From positions 97,685-161,684 of the forward strand of contig KV423983.1 in NCBI GenBank assembly GCA_001632435.1: a DNA stretch of 64,000 bases, in the 5' to 3' direction. The notes under the pieces are model-generated. The model made no database searches, was not told where the DNA came from, and saw only the letters and a program-made list of their open reading frames with translations. Of this stretch, positions 30,167 through 42,119 are shown one piece after another; the first letter of the stretch is position 1; every line of letters begins with the position of its first letter. Made by a program: the position numbers and the translations under genes. Origin of the DNA: Calocera cornea HHB12733 (Eukaryota > Basidiomycota > Dacrymycetes > Dacrymycetales > Dacrymycetaceae).

Positions 30167-32495
30167 ATGCAAACAACCCTGCTCGAGCCCGTTGCCGCCG
30201 CTCCACCACCACCGCGACGCCCTGCGGGACCTTGCGGACGCTGCGCCTCAAGCGTCGCCAACATGGAGACGAGGAAGGAGCACCCCGACACCCTCCCCCA
30301 GTTCAGCCCACCGTTGAAGAACATCCCGCTCGGGCAGGCGACGCTGCCGTACGAGCCATTCGCCCCCCCTCCGGCGCAGCTCAACTCGCGCTACCTCACC
30401 GCGCTCCAGGCGCTCGCACCCATCGCCAAGCAGGTCATCAAGAAGGCTGTGGAGACGCCGCGACTGGAAGATGGACAGCTGGACATTGAGAGCTCCGCTG
30501 CTGAGAGCTGGGATGAGTTTGGGAGGATTTTGCTGCGTGAGTGGACCGGGCGCGACGCGTCCAGACGCGTCGTCAACAATGACATTGACGCGTTCGCTCT
30601 AGATACCAAGGATGGGTTCTATCCCCTACATAAGCTGGATCGAGCCCAGTACGTCCTCCCGATACCGTCCGCCGCTCTGAGCGAGGAGCGATACACCACA
30701 GCGCGGCAGGTCAACGTCGCGCTCCTCCTCGCGCTCCTCTACCCGTCCGAGACGACCCAGCTCAACTCGTACATGCAATGGATCACGTTCCTCTCCCAGC
30801 TGAAGGAGACGTACCTTCTTCTCTGTGCCGATCGGGACAAGAAGGACCTCTTATGGGTCAGCTTGGAGAGGATATCTGAGATATGTGTTGCGGTGCGTGC
30901 TGCATCAAGCTGCACGCGGCTCCCTGACTGACGCTCCTCAGCTCTGCCTCGCTCTCGAATCTCTCGACAAGAAGTCTACCGGCCTCCTGGCATACCGATT
31001 TGTCTTCAGCCACTCTCACCTGCGGCATTCCCAGCTCACCGAAGGCACCAAGAAGGTCATCGAGCCGAACGACCTGGCGCGGTTCGAGAGCGTCTGGTCG
31101 CACCAAGCGCAGCAGGAGATCAGGAAGTTGTGCAGTAACCCGATGAAGCTGGACGATGCGATCTCGGTGATGCGCAACGGACTTCTGAAGGATATCCTGG
31201 AGGGAATCATCCCTGTTGTCGGGGATTACGCGCCTACGACCGCGACGCCTTTCCCGTCTCCTATGAAGCTCGCCGTGCCCAGCCCTGTGATGCCCAAGAT
31301 GGTGCGACCTGGATTCGCGTGGAATGTACCGCAAACCGACGCGATCCGACTCACGGAGAGCTCCTCGTTCGTTGAAGTGGAGGAAGAAGAGCCAGAGGAC
31401 GAGTCGCCTGTGAAAACGAGGGGTAGGAAGGGGAAGCAGACGTACAAAGGGAAGGGCAAAGCACGTGCGAAGAGGACGAACGGGAATCGACGCACGAGAT
31501 CGGCGACCGGTACCGACACCGACACCGACACGGAACGAGAAGAGGAGATGATCGTCGCCGCAGCGGTCATTCCCACCGTGCCGACCATTCTCGAAGATTC
31601 CGAAAACGAGACGTTACCTGAAGTCGACGAGGTCATCCTCGAGACTCAGCTGTTCAGGCCGCCGATACCTACACCGGCGCCGGCGCCCACGGCCCCACCC
31701 GCGTATGAGCCCGCACAGACAGCCACACCCAAAGGCAAGAAGCGGGCAAGGGAGGAAAGTACGACGCCGACTCCTCGCGCTGCTAAGAGGCAGGCCAGAT
31801 CCGTCCCGGTGAAACCCGTCCCCGCCCCCTCAACCCGTGCTAAGCTGCCAACACCGCAGCAGTTCTTCGACGATACGCAAGAGCCTACACCTGCATCTGT
31901 CCAGCCGAAGCCGCCAGCAGAGAAGCGGTCAGCAGACGACACTCGTGAGCAAGACCAGGATGCGGAGGTGGTGATCGACGACGACGACGACGACGAGGTT
32001 CCAGAGGAAGAAGTCGAGCAGGAGGAAGATGAGGTGGATCAGCTGCGGTCGTCTGTCCCTGTGCCGACGCCCGAGAAACCTTCTCGCCCCGTTGCTGGGC
32101 CGTCGAAGTCTTCAAGGCTTTCAAAACCCCCGGTTGCTCCTACGACCCCGCCGCCTAAGAAGGAGAAGAAGCCAAAGCGAGATGTGTCGTCCTCGCCTGT
32201 CAAATCCGCGATCAGTAAGAAGAACCGCTATGCGACCGGCGGGAATGAGACAGGCAGAAGAGCATGGACCACCGTGGAGGACAATGCCCTCATGTCTGCG
32301 TTACAGGAGATTCACAAGGAGGGCCTCCAGGTCATGAAGTGGAAGACAGTGCTTATGTGGCACGGGCGAGAGGGAACCGAGTCCACCATCCTCAAGGACC
32401 GGAATAACGCCCAGTTGAAAGATCGTGCGAGGAATTTATATCTCAAGTATCAAAGGAATGGACAAGACCCACCAGAGTGGCTCCCGGACAAATGA
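30167..32495 (+). CDS. Myb/SANT telobox-type DNA-binding protein
   Basis: Two exons join across a 49-nt intron (30893-30941), giving about 759 residues. The amino half is helical (ARQVNVALLLALLYPSETTQ and FLSQLKETYLLL, then LESLDKKSTGLLAYRFVF) and could be a dimerisation domain like TRFH. The middle is acidic and low-complexity, with basic patches (RGRKGKQTYKGKGKARAKR). The carboxyl end is a Myb-like domain, RRAWTTVEDNALMSALQEI to WKTVLMWHG, then ILKDRNNAQLKDRARNLY. The LKDRxRN piece resembles the telobox of TRF/Taz1/Tbf1 proteins that bind telomere repeats. Telomere binding is inferred from this motif and the overall layout, and another Myb regulator remains possible. The first ATG was used; an ATG at 30263 is an alternative. 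Confidence 0.75.
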
Positions 32496-32728
32496 TTTTT
32501 TTTCGCCGCATACCCTTCGTTCTATCCTTATCGCTTCTTCAGTTGATTTGGTGCTAGTTATAATATCTGTCGAGTAATAGCATTGCATTGTTGCACTCAC
32601 TTCCGGCGTACGAACGAAGATCGAAGCACATCCAAACAAGAAACATTGTACGATATGGGCAACTAAACCTGTCATGTGCGGTATTCTCAGGACTCGGGAT
32701 CTACCGGATTCTTTCCTACTGCGCTCGC

Positions 32729-35270
32729 TTAGACTGTGCAGCCTTTCCGAAAGTCAGGTTCTGGCGGATAGTTCGCGGACGATGAGCTTACAATCATCGC
32801 AAGAATCTGCTGCATAGCTGCAGGGTTTGTAGCTGCTGCTGTACCGGGCGCAGTAGCGGGTGGCGGAGGTGAGTATGACATGGAAGGTCCATATGGATTC
32901 GGCGGCCCCTGGGCGTGTGGTTGATAGGCAGGCTGAGGTTGCCCCGGCTGTCCAAGAGCATTGGCCTGATGCAACAAAGCGAGCACACTGGGAGGTAGAG
33001 ACGCAGCAATCGTAGCAGCGTTTGGAATAAGCTGCGGCGCTGAGTTTGGATGAGGAGGGTAACCTGGAACAGAGGACTGTTGTGGAGGAGCGTAGCTGTT
33101 TTGAGGCAGCTGCTGTTGGGGCGGGTAGTTATGTTGAGGAGCACCATAGTAAGCAAGCTGCTGCTGCTGCTGAGGCAGTGGAGGCGGCGGCTGAGTAGCA
33201 CGTATGGGAGACTGAGCCTGGCCAGCAGCGGGCTGCTTAAGGGCTTGCAGAAGTTCCTGCACTTTCTTCGCGGCTTCCAAACGATCAGGCTCAGGCTGCG
33301 GGGCGTCACCACCTCCGCGCGGACCGCGATAAGGGTCTACAGCTACAAATGAGACGATCGCAAAGGTATGACAAGAATATGACAAACCTTCAGGATAACG
33401 ATCTTCTTGTCTGCCACCACCACGGCGAGGCTCGAAGTCATCCTGTCCACCACGAGAGTCACGACGACCGCGATAGTCGTCCCTATCATCATAGCCCGAA
33501 CCTCCACGACCGCGGCCACGACCACGACCTCTTCCGCCGCCACCACCACCGCGAGGCGCAGGCGCGGGCTCACGGTAATCGTCATCATAGCCTCTCGGTT
33601 CGCGTTCTCTGGGCGGGTCGGGCCTCCGAGGCAAGGGATTGCTTACAGGAGGCGGCAGCGGTGTCTCAGGGATGTCCCAGGCCCAGTCCAGTTCCATGAA
33701 CCCATCTTGGAGAGGCGCACGATTCATGGTCTCAAAGATCTGCTCAGTAGCCCTCATATCAAACATCTCCGCGATCGCAGTGCTAAAAGCGTGTCAGCAA
33801 GTTTCCTAGATACGGGTGGAATATCACTGACTCTCTTCCACCACCCGACGGATGAACACTCTTAACATCCCCATATTGTGAAAAGATACGTCTGACTTCA
33901 TTGTGATTGATAGCCTGCCTGTTGGAGGAATCGCGCAGAGTAACATGCAAAGATCCCTGCAGAACTATGAGGTTATGAAACGAATGATTCTTCCCAATGA
34001 GGCGAACCTGATTTTTCTCCTTGTCACACCTAGAGTTCGTCTCGTTCTCGCGAGGCAAGCTATAGTGCACATCGATCTTCGAAATATGCCTTAGATAATG
34101 CCATGGTTCAAGGGAAAATCAACTTACTGGTCGACCAGAAATATCCGTGCCTTGCAGCCTATCGCGTGCCCTTTCTGCAGCTCGGAGATCAAACTGATAT
34201 GCAATTAGGCTTGCTCCTTTCATATCGCCTGAGAACTCACGAAGGTCACGAATACCATCCCACGCGTCGCGATAAGATCGAAGAACGTCTTGATCTCCCC
34301 GAACTCCTCAAACCGAGCTCGAATAGCTTCACCGTTGCTTTCGTACTGTAGAACGGAAATAACGGAATTAGGAATATGTCCGTTGATCGGGAGAAGGTTG
34401 GGTTTCCGCCCGGGACTTGCCTTAATGTTCCTGATGAATAGGGTCCGACACGGCCTTTCGCGCTGAATTCTCTCTTCAATCAGGTTTTCATTCGTTTCGC
34501 GGTCACGGCGTGCAGGGGGCGGTCCACGCCGACGGGGGGCATCTGAAGTTATAAGAAGGTGTATTCAATGAGCAGCTGTTCATCCGGGTAGAAAGAATGC
34601 GGATAAGAAGTGCCCGCCTTGAACGGTAATGGGCGAATAGCCAAAAGTGGCAAATTCCTGAAGCTTGCGTCTTCACGAACAATATATCGCATAGCCCTTC
34701 CACGGAAAGCACTGGCCAGCGTGGATCGGGCCGCATCATCGAATTTTGGGTCACTGGCATGTCTGCGCTCAAGCCGCTGCCCTCAGACTCATCCAAGAAT
34801 ATCGCAAGACGTTGAACGAGTGCAGTGCACTGCAATCGTGCACTGAAATCTCAAACGTTGGTTCAAGACGCGTCGAGCGCGCAGAAGTTAGAATGTTTCA
34901 AAACTCATTGCTCACCATCATAGCCTCCGGGTCCGTAGTCATCACGGTAATACTCATCTTGGGGTGGCTGTCCTGGTGGGTAATACGGATCGATAGGACC
35001 ATCATGGTACGTAGGAAACGCTGGTGGTGGCAATGGCCCGCCGCCGCCGCCGCCACCGCCACCACCTCCGCGCCCACCACGGCCCCGATTCCTGCCCCTT
35101 CCTCCACGTCCACGGCGCTCGTTACCGCCATGTTCGTTGGCCGGTCCTCTATCGCCACCACCATAACCTCCGCGGTTGTCCGGACCGCCGTAGCGCGGAG
35201 GAGAGGGCCGGCGCATGGGCACGGCATGCTCGTCGTAACCGTTGTAAGGACCACGTATCATTGGGTGCAT
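32729..35270 (-). CDS. Mei2-like RNA-binding protein (two RRMs, RGG box)
   Basis: The amino region is Arg/Gly-rich (RRGRGGRGRNRGRGG) with a poly-Gly run encoded by CCGCC repeats near 35040-35075. Exons then give RRM1 (RPCRTLFIRNIK, YESNGEAIRARFEEFGEIKT, TRGMVFVTF, DLRAAERARDRLQG, GRPIDVHYSLPRENE). RRM2 follows (GSLHVTLRDSSNRQAINHNE, VRRIFSQYGDVKSVHPSGG, then FDMRATEQIFETMN and LDWAWDIPETPLPP). This order and the DVHYSLPR link are typical of Mei2-family proteins, which control meiosis and RNA fate. A second RGG region and a long Gln/Pro-rich tail replace the usual third RRM. A small intron interrupts RYPEG/VDPYRG near 33340. The start at 35270 is the first ATG in frame. Confidence 0.85.
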
Positions 35271-35891
35271 TCACGACCTGATCTTGACTCAGAAATGGGC
35301 GTCTTAGCTCAACGTTGCGACTGGATGGCTTCCGAGACAAATTGCAGTTCAGAGATGCTTGCTTCGCGCTTAAGAATTCAGTTTTTCAGGGGCTTCAAAG
35401 GAGAACCGTATGCTGTCGCTCTCCAAGAAGTGTCGCGTCTTCCGAAAATTGCAGGCTCCTCAGGCTCAGTGGCAAGTCTTAGGTAGCTAAGCAGAAGTCG
35501 TTCGTTGTTCGCTATCAACAGTCAGCCGTGCTTGCTTGCTGCTGGATGGCACGGGAAAGCTGGCAGGCAGGCCCACGACGCGTATCGAACTGAACTCGAC
35601 GGGTGGTGGTTAGAGATTGAGCTGGCGCGTTTTGGACTCCGCCCGCCCGGGGCCAATTGAAACAAAATGGTCCCGCTTCCCGGGCTCCGCGGGGATGTGA
35701 GGCGGTGGCGCGCACAGGCACAGCACGGTCCAGTCCCGCAGTGGGAGCACGCGTCGCCCAGGCGGCTGCTCCTCACTCCCTCCTTGCCCCATCGGCAACA
35801 TCACCGCCCACGGTTGGACTGTCCCCTACCGCTCTGCTCCTTCTCAACTACATCAACACCTGTCTATCCACAGCATTATTGTACCTAGAGC
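35271..35891. promoter_or_regulatory. Divergent region between the Mei2-like and Rab5-like genes
   Basis: This 620-bp stretch lies between outward-facing genes and should contain both promoters. No coding sequence, TATA box or repeat of note was seen. The right part is CT-rich just before the Rab5 ATG. Confidence 0.35.
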
Positions 35892-36909
35892 ATGTCAAAG
35901 CAGCTCCAGTTCAAGCTCGTCCTGCTCGGTGCGCTCAGCACCTCCTGATAACCGAGGCAATCGCTAATCAGAGATATCACCTATAGGAGAGTCCGCTGTA
36001 GGCAAGTCCAGGTGTGTGTTACGTTGTCCACCAGTCAGAATGTTGCGGGCTCATGTGAACTGCCAGTCTTGTCCTTCGGTTCGTTAAGGACCAGTTCGAC
36101 GATTATCGGGAGAGCACCATCGGCGGTACGCAAGTTCCGTTGGATACGGTCGTTCGCTCCCGCTGACTCCTGTCTCCTCAGCCGCCTTCCTCACACAAAC
36201 CGTTTCACTTGAAGATGGTACAACAGTCAAGTTCGAGATCTGGTAAGCCCGTGTATATGCAACATCGGGCACTGGTCCTGAGACGCATCGCAGGGATACC
36301 GCTGGTCAGGAACGGTACAAGTCGTTAGCACCGATGTACTACCGGAGTGCTGCCTGCGCAATCTGCGTGTGAGTGTCCTCCCCCTTTCCCCTGACTGGGA
36401 CGTAAGAGCTGACATATATGCATCTCATAGCTACGATATCACCCAATCTGTGCGGACCTTGCCTTCTTCCTTCTACCCGTAACTAACAGCGTCCCAGGCA
36501 TCACTCGAGAAGGCCAAGTCCTGGATCCGCGAGCTGCAGCGACAGGCCGACCCATCAATTGTCATTGCGCTGTGCGGGAACAAGGCTGACCTCTCCGCAC
36601 GACGTCAGGTCTCGCAGGAGGAGGCCCAGAAGTTCGCCGAGGAGGAAGGGCTGATGTGGTGTGAGACGAGTGCCAAGACGGGCGAGGGCGTGAACGAGAT
36701 CTTCGACCGGATCGGTGAGTTGTCCTGCCTTCTTCCTCAGGACGGGATACCGACACATCTTTGCAGCGCACAAGCTGCCGCAAGTTGCGCCTCCCCAGGC
36801 TCAACGGGGTGCCGCAGCGGCGAAGGGACCGGGAGGTGCAAGCAACAGCGTGAACCTGAACAAGCAGAGCGGTGCTGGCGCTACTGGTCCGGAGGGGTGC
36901 AACTGCTGA
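35892..36909 (+). CDS. YPT5: Rab5-type small GTPase
   Basis: Eight or so short exons splice to a Rab5/Vps21/Ypt5 GTPase, which directs early-endosome fusion. The joined protein starts MSKQLQFKLVLLGESAVGKSS (P-loop GESAVGKSS). It continues LVLRFVKDQFDDYRESTIGA (switch I), FLTQTV and [20 protein letters not shown] (switch II, DTAGQE), then YDITQS, CGNKADL (guanine specificity NKxD) and ETSAKTG. It ends GCNC, a CxC geranylgeranylation signal. Introns start at 35929 and then after KSS, STIG, FEIW, AICV-like, YDITQS and FDRI. One exon pair splits the P-loop. Length is about 220 residues, normal for the family. The 5' end was set by the conserved MSKQLQFKL start. Confidence 0.93.
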
Positions 36910-37287
36910 ACAGTCGACGTTTGGCACTTACATTTCCCGGTTCCCGGGCTTTCCAGCCTTGCACGTCTCTCCGCGTGTTCATTCCCGATCTCTCTCGCTC
37001 CCTCATGCTCGTGACGTTTCCCTTCTTTTCTCCCATCCACTCCCTTGTAATCTATCCTATTGCTTGTCACATACGAGCGGCCTTGCATATATCAGCGTCA
37101 TTTGCGCAACTGTCCATCCCATGATAGAAGCATCCCTGTTTCCATGGAAGAAGGCGACGAGATGCCTCGGGCGGGGAGTCGCACGGAGCGGTACAGCAAG
37201 AAATGGCATTGACAAACTGATAGTTACTGGATACAACATAAAGTATGGACGAGGGCAAGCGGGGAGGGGGGTATCAAGATGGCGTGG

Positions 37288-38868
37288 TCAGGACGGGACG
37301 ATCATGGCACCCTCAGGACGTTGGGGCGCCGGGCTGTCCATGTCGATATCGTCGGTCAGGTCGACGATGACAGGGTTCTGCGCGGTCCCTTCCATCGGGG
37401 TGCCGCGGTCTGCAGGCGTGCCCGTGCCCGTCGACCCGTTGAATTCCTGCTTGAACTTGAAGCGGGCTGGGAAGTTGGGCATGGGCCCTAGAAGAGGCGC
37501 CGACATGGCGCGGTGCCGGGCATAGTCCGAGTCCTTATCTGCAGCAACAATCAACAACTGTCGCCAATGCATGCAGGATGCTGTCATACCGCCAATCCAG
37601 GACCTGGCGAACCACCTGCTGCCGCCGATGCCCTTGAGCTCCTTGCGGACGTTCTGCCACTTGCGCACCGGGTACTTCTTCCCGGCCTTGTCCAGCGGCT
37701 GGGCGGGCGCGTTCGGCGGCTGGTTGGGCGGCTTGATGGGTGCCTGGACGGGGAAGGGCCGGCTGGGGATCCCGTGCGCGGGCATGAGAAGCCCGCCGCG
37801 GCCGTCGACGGCGGCCATGCCGGGCTCGAGCCGCGGTTCGGGCGGGAGGTAGCGGATCTCCTGGCTTGGCAGGGTGGGCTGGACGATGGGCGGCGGATAC
37901 TGTGTGCTTGAGGGGCGCTGCACGCTGAGCACGGGTGGGCCCGTGGAGGAGGAGAGCTTGGCAGGCCGCTCCGTGCGGTCTTGCTGCTGTTTGATCTGGA
38001 GGAGAGGGGGCGCGGGGATCGACGGAGGCGTGATGTCGCTGCTTGGCGGGTGGTATTCCCTGAACATGCCGCCCGAGCCAGAGGGCATGGTCGAGGGGAA
38101 GGCGACTGGGGTGCCTGCGCGTCGCACAGTTAATATTTATCGCAGGCAACAAAGAATAGTAGCAACATACTGTCGCTGTTGTTCAGCGCGGCGTGCTCCG
38201 CCTCCCACGCCGCCTTCTTCGCGCTATGACGGTCGTCAGGGGCGGGGCTCTGACAATGACGGACCGCACGCACTTTGTGATGCCCTTCCTCCAGCCCCGA
38301 CCGGGCCCCGGCATACCCCGCTTCCCTCCCCTGCTGCCCCGCCCCCGGCCCCGGGCAGGTGGGGCGGTCGAGTCCGACCGCCCGCCGTCCTCCGATGGGG
38401 GCACGGTCTGCCCCTGCGAGACGTGCACGACCCACTCGGTGCCGATTTGCCGCGGCGGCGGGGACATGACGCGCTCGCCGATCTGCGCCATCCGTTTCTT
38501 GCGCGGTCCGCGCGAGCCCTTGCCACCGCGGGAGGAGGTGGATCTCGGTGTGGCATGGAGTGGGGGGAGCGGGCCCGTGCCGCCCGGGGCGGACGAGTTG
38601 GCGTCGTCGTCGTCTGCGAGCTCATCGACCATCTCCTCGTCCGAGTCTCCCGCCTCGCTCGGCCTGCTCGACACGGTCATTGCGGACGGTACGCGCAGCT
38701 GGATGGAATCGACGCATCATGAGCGGGCGAAGCGGTGGTGTGCCAATGATGTGTGCGCACCTTTACCTTGATCTTGGGGCCGGCCGTGCCAGAGGGGGTG
38801 ACGTTGCGGAATATGGGCGGGGGGGAGTCGAGCTCATCGTCGAGGGTGGATATGGTGGGAGCCTCCAT
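37288..38868 (-). CDS. Unrecognised Pro-rich nuclear-type protein
   Basis: The spliced frame starts MEAPTISTLDDELDSPPPIF and joins across 38695-38760 to a Ser/Asp-rich block (SEAGDSDEEMVDELADDDD). Basic Gly/Arg segments follow (SRGPRKKRMAQIGERV, and RGRGSRGGKRGMPGPGRGWRKGIT), then a small helix AKKAAWEAEHAAL. A long Pro-rich linker leads to a conserved-looking block (YPVRKWQNVRKELKGI, then SRWFARSWIG and DKDSDYARHR). The tail is NPVIVDLTDDIDM, a possible SUMO-interacting motif, and it stops at 37288. Introns lie near 38220-38267, 38114-38169 and 37540-37600. The composition suggests a chromatin or nucleic-acid partner, but I cannot name the family. An upstream in-frame ATG route from 39025 exists and is less likely. 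Confidence 0.6.
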
Positions 38869-39025
38869 GGGCGGGGGAGTGCGGCGGGGATGGCGGGTGG
38901 AGGGGAAGAGGGCCGCGGGGGGAGCGGTGCGGTGCCGGTGTCCTGCCGCCCATCGCCCAACGCGCGCCCGAGGGCTCCCCTGATGCGGATGAATCGTTCG
39001 CAGTCTCGCGACTTCCTCTTGCCAT

Positions 39026-39679
39026 TTTAGGCTACCGTCGCCTCACACCTTGCCCCCCTTTGCCTCCACGCCCCCCGCGGCTATGATAGCTCAGCAGCGC
39101 CTTCTAGAACACGGCCAAGCTTAAAATAGTAAGTTATCGGCCTGATACAATGTGATCATATTCTATCGACTCCGGCCTGCCCAACGCGTCGCGAGCGCCG
39201 AAAAAGACTGCCTCTTCTCTCGCGAGCAATTTGCGAGCATCCACTCAGGGGCCAGCTCACTGATGTGTACTATCGCCGGCCCACACGTAAACAATAAACA
39301 GCGCGACGACAGGTTTCAATCCCCCGCAAGCTTCTCCCTGGCTTATTCATGGCTTCCTTCATCTCGCATGCCACGCTAGCAGCCTCAGCAAGGAACAGGC
39401 AGGCGGTTCGAAGTCGGACAGTACAGCGCGACGCGTGAACTCGTGTCCCAGCACTATCGCGTCCTCAGGATTTCAGGAATAGAGTCAGTCGCCCGCGTCC
39501 GGCGCACAACCATCTCTTTATTTCTGGCCACGATTGTACTGTACGATGAAATCACAGTATCGATCTGCACGATCGCCTCGCGAGCGTAGCATCATATCCG
39601 TTAGCTATCCCGTGGGAGGGGGAGACTGGTGTGGGGAGAGAGACTTGCGGGGTGACAGACCGGCAGGGGGAGAGGCAGC
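39026..39679. other. Intergenic, nothing recognised
   Basis: This gap of about 650 bp has mixed composition and no protein-like frame. It ends where homology to the isomerase gene begins. Confidence 0.35.
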
Positions 39680-39681
39680 AG

Positions 39682-39850
39682 CGCACCGTGGTTGACCTGA
39701 GGAGCGGCACGCCGCATGTGCTCGAGAGCACGGGCGACGTGGATCTCTACTGGGCGCTCTGCGATGCCTGAAGCTCGGGGGTTGGGTGGAACTCGAACTG
39801 TATCAACTAGCGCATGCACAATTGGCATCCTCATTCGTACATCTACTGTG
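39682..39850 (+). pseudogene. 3' fragment of the mannose-6-phosphate isomerase gene
   Basis: The last 30 or so codons read like the intact isomerase at 46.3 kb: VVDLRSGTPHVLESTGDVDL then YWALCDA and a stop at 39769-39771. The intact gene has VIYVKSGTPLVLKSNADADV then YWAICDA. Homology continues past the stop into the 3' flank (AACTGTATCAACTAGCGCAT and following bases to about 39850). The rest of the gene is absent. This fragment is on the plus strand and the intact gene on the minus strand. Confidence 0.85.
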
Positions 39851-39914
39851 CATCCCTACAATCTGGTATGTCCTCGCGGACCTGTACCCTCGCCGACCCG
39901 CGCCTATCGCTCCT

Positions 39915-40105
39915 GAGCGATTAGCGGGGCGAGGAGCGGAGGGAGCAGATGGCGCGCTTCGTCCGTACTTCATTCAGATGGAGCGAGCTGCGAGCGGGGC
40001 CAAGATCGGTCCCCCCCCCCCCCCCCACAACAGAGTATCGCTTGCTGCCCCGCTGTCGACCTGCGCGGATGGGCCGTCGACGCGTGTTCAGGCGGTACCT
40101 CCATA
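39915..40105 (-). pseudogene. Fragment of a CorA gene (third copy)
   Basis: On the plus strand this matches part of the cytosolic arm of CorA copy 2 near 25801-25970. Shared blocks are GGGCGAGGAG, GGAGCAGATG, AAGATCGGT, TGCGCGGATGGGC or GGCGCAGATGGGC, and GACGCGTGTT followed by GGCGGT. A run of 15 C (40012-40026) interrupts it. It follows the isomerase fragment by about 65 bp. Confidence 0.65.
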
Positions 40106-40199
40106 TTGGTTGCGAACGCCGTCCTCTAGCGCTCGCCTCGCGCGGGGATGGTGATCAGCTGCGATTTGTGCGCACTCGTGTATCTTGAGGATGTGTGCG

Positions 40200-42090
40200 A
40201 TCGAGGGGCAGGTGAGGGGGGGGGATGAACCAGGGGGAGAACCAACCCTGGAGAGAGAGAGTCGGGAGAAAGACAGGAGCAGATCCGGCAGGAGTGGTGA
40301 TCGCCCGGTGAGAGACAGACACGGGAGACTCCTGCTGGAGGGAGAGACATAGGCGGGGAGGGATGGAGAGTGGGCGAGGGAGACAAAGGCGGGCGGGGAG
40401 CGGGCGGGAAGAGACCGCTGGACCAGCCGGGGGATGAGACTGGTCCGGGCAGAGACCAGGGAAGAGCGGGACCAGCGCCGGGGGAAGAGGGGGGGGGGGA
40501 AGAGGGGGAGAGAGACTGGTGCGCAGGGGGAGGAGGGGGAGAGACCTGCAAGGGAGATGGTGATGGTGGAGAGACACAGACGGGAACAGGGCGCAGTATT
40601 GTGAGAGGGCGCCTGAGGGAGAAACAGACGAGATCGAGGACCCCGTGTGCCCAGACATGCGCGGTAGTGAGACCAGCTCGGAGGCGAGCGAGCAGGAGGA
40701 GAGACCGGCTGGAGGACGGACCAGCGGGAGAAGAACCGAGTGAGGAGGAACGGGCGGGGCAAGACATGGCCCGGGGGTGAGACCAGCGGGACGAGGACAA
40801 CTCTGGGGAATGCAGGCCGAGGAAGGCAGGGGTTACAAACGGCCAGAGATCGGTGGGAGGGAGACCCAAATGGGGAGAGATCAGGGCTCACGCAGAGAAA
40901 CAGGCGTAAGGAGAGACCACCCAGGGAGACGCAGGCAGGGCGAGGATCGGCGTGAGGTGGGAGACCAGCCAGGAGGGGAGGGGGACCGCCCGAGGGAGAG
41001 CCCGTGGGAGGAGGGAAGACTCGTTAATGAAAGCGACTTGAGAGGCAGGGCAATTAGGGGGTGAAACGCCGAGACCAAAGACCAGAGTGAGCAGACATCG
41101 ATCAGGGGATCAGCTTGAGGAGAAACAAGCGGGAAGAGGACAGCCTGGGGAGACCCCGCCCAGGGAGGTAACCCTCCCGGGAGCAGACCAGTGGTGCAGA
41201 GACCAACGCGAGGAGATTGGCCTGAGGAGAGATTGGCCTAATGGGAGACTGGGCAGATAGGCTGGTCTGAGGGGAGATCGAGCTCGACTTGAGGTGAGAC
41301 CACGTTGAGGAGAGATCGGTCCCAGGAGAGATCGGCCCCAGGAGAGATCGGCCTCAGGGGAGATCGGCCTGATTCGAGACCAGACTGAGGAGAGACCAGG
41401 TTGAGGATAGATCGGCCTGAGGACAGATCAGCCTTGATGGAGACGAGGATAGAACAGATCGGGCGCAGGAGAGCCCAGGCTGAGCTGAGATCGGATTAAG
41501 GAGAAACCGGTCTGAGGGTGCATTGACCTGAGGAGAAATCGGCTTGGGGAGAGACCACGCTGAGGAGAGATCGAGCCCAGGAGAGATCGGCCTCAGAGGA
41601 GATCGGCTTGATTTGAGACCAGGCTGAGGAGAGACCATGTTGAGGATAGATCGGGCTAGGGACAAAGGCTGAGGACATATCAGCCTAGGGGGAGACCAGG
41701 ATGAGGAGAGATTGGACACAGGAGAGACTGGCTGAGCAGAGATTGGTATCAAGAGAAACGGGTCTGAGGGGCGATCGACCTGGGGAGAAATTGGCCTGGG
41801 GAGAGACCAGGCTGAGGAGATACTATAATGACGGCAGATAGCGCCTAGAGAGACTAGGGCGAGTGGTCTGAGTGAAAGTCTGCCTGAGGTGAGACCGACC
41901 TGAGGTGAGACCAGGTTGAGATAAGATCGAGCCTAGGACAGACCAGGGTCAGAAGATACTGGCTTCAAGGGAACCGGCCTGAGGCACGATCGATCTGGGA
42001 GAGATCGACCTGGGGGTAGATCGGGCTGATCAGAGACCGGGGCGAGGAGAATCAGGCGCGGGCCAGAGCTGCACGGGCAGAGATTGACCT
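40200..42090 (+). repeat. Purine-rich repeat field with 16-bp minisatellite (left arm)
   Basis: For 1.9 kb the plus strand is dominated by G and A. The outer part (to about 41050) is an irregular GAGAGAC-rich sequence. The inner part (about 41200-41960) is a degenerate minisatellite with a 16-bp period. Its two main unit types are GAGATCGGCCTGAGGA and GAGACCAGGCTGAGGA. A block from 41296 recurs at 41551, so there is also a longer repeat of about 255 bp. Open frames here are artefacts of composition. Confidence 0.9.
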
Positions 42091-42119
42091 GAAGAGAAAC
42101 ATCGCTCGTCGAACGCGCG

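Noticed and set aside
39400..39425. GGTTCGAAGTC resembling a tRNA T-loop
   Set aside because: No matching T-stem, anticodon arm or acceptor stem could be drawn around it.
40088..40891. Minus-strand Ser/Pro-rich open frame of 267 codons
   Set aside because: It is produced by the purine-rich repeat field; composition is uniform and three frames are open together.
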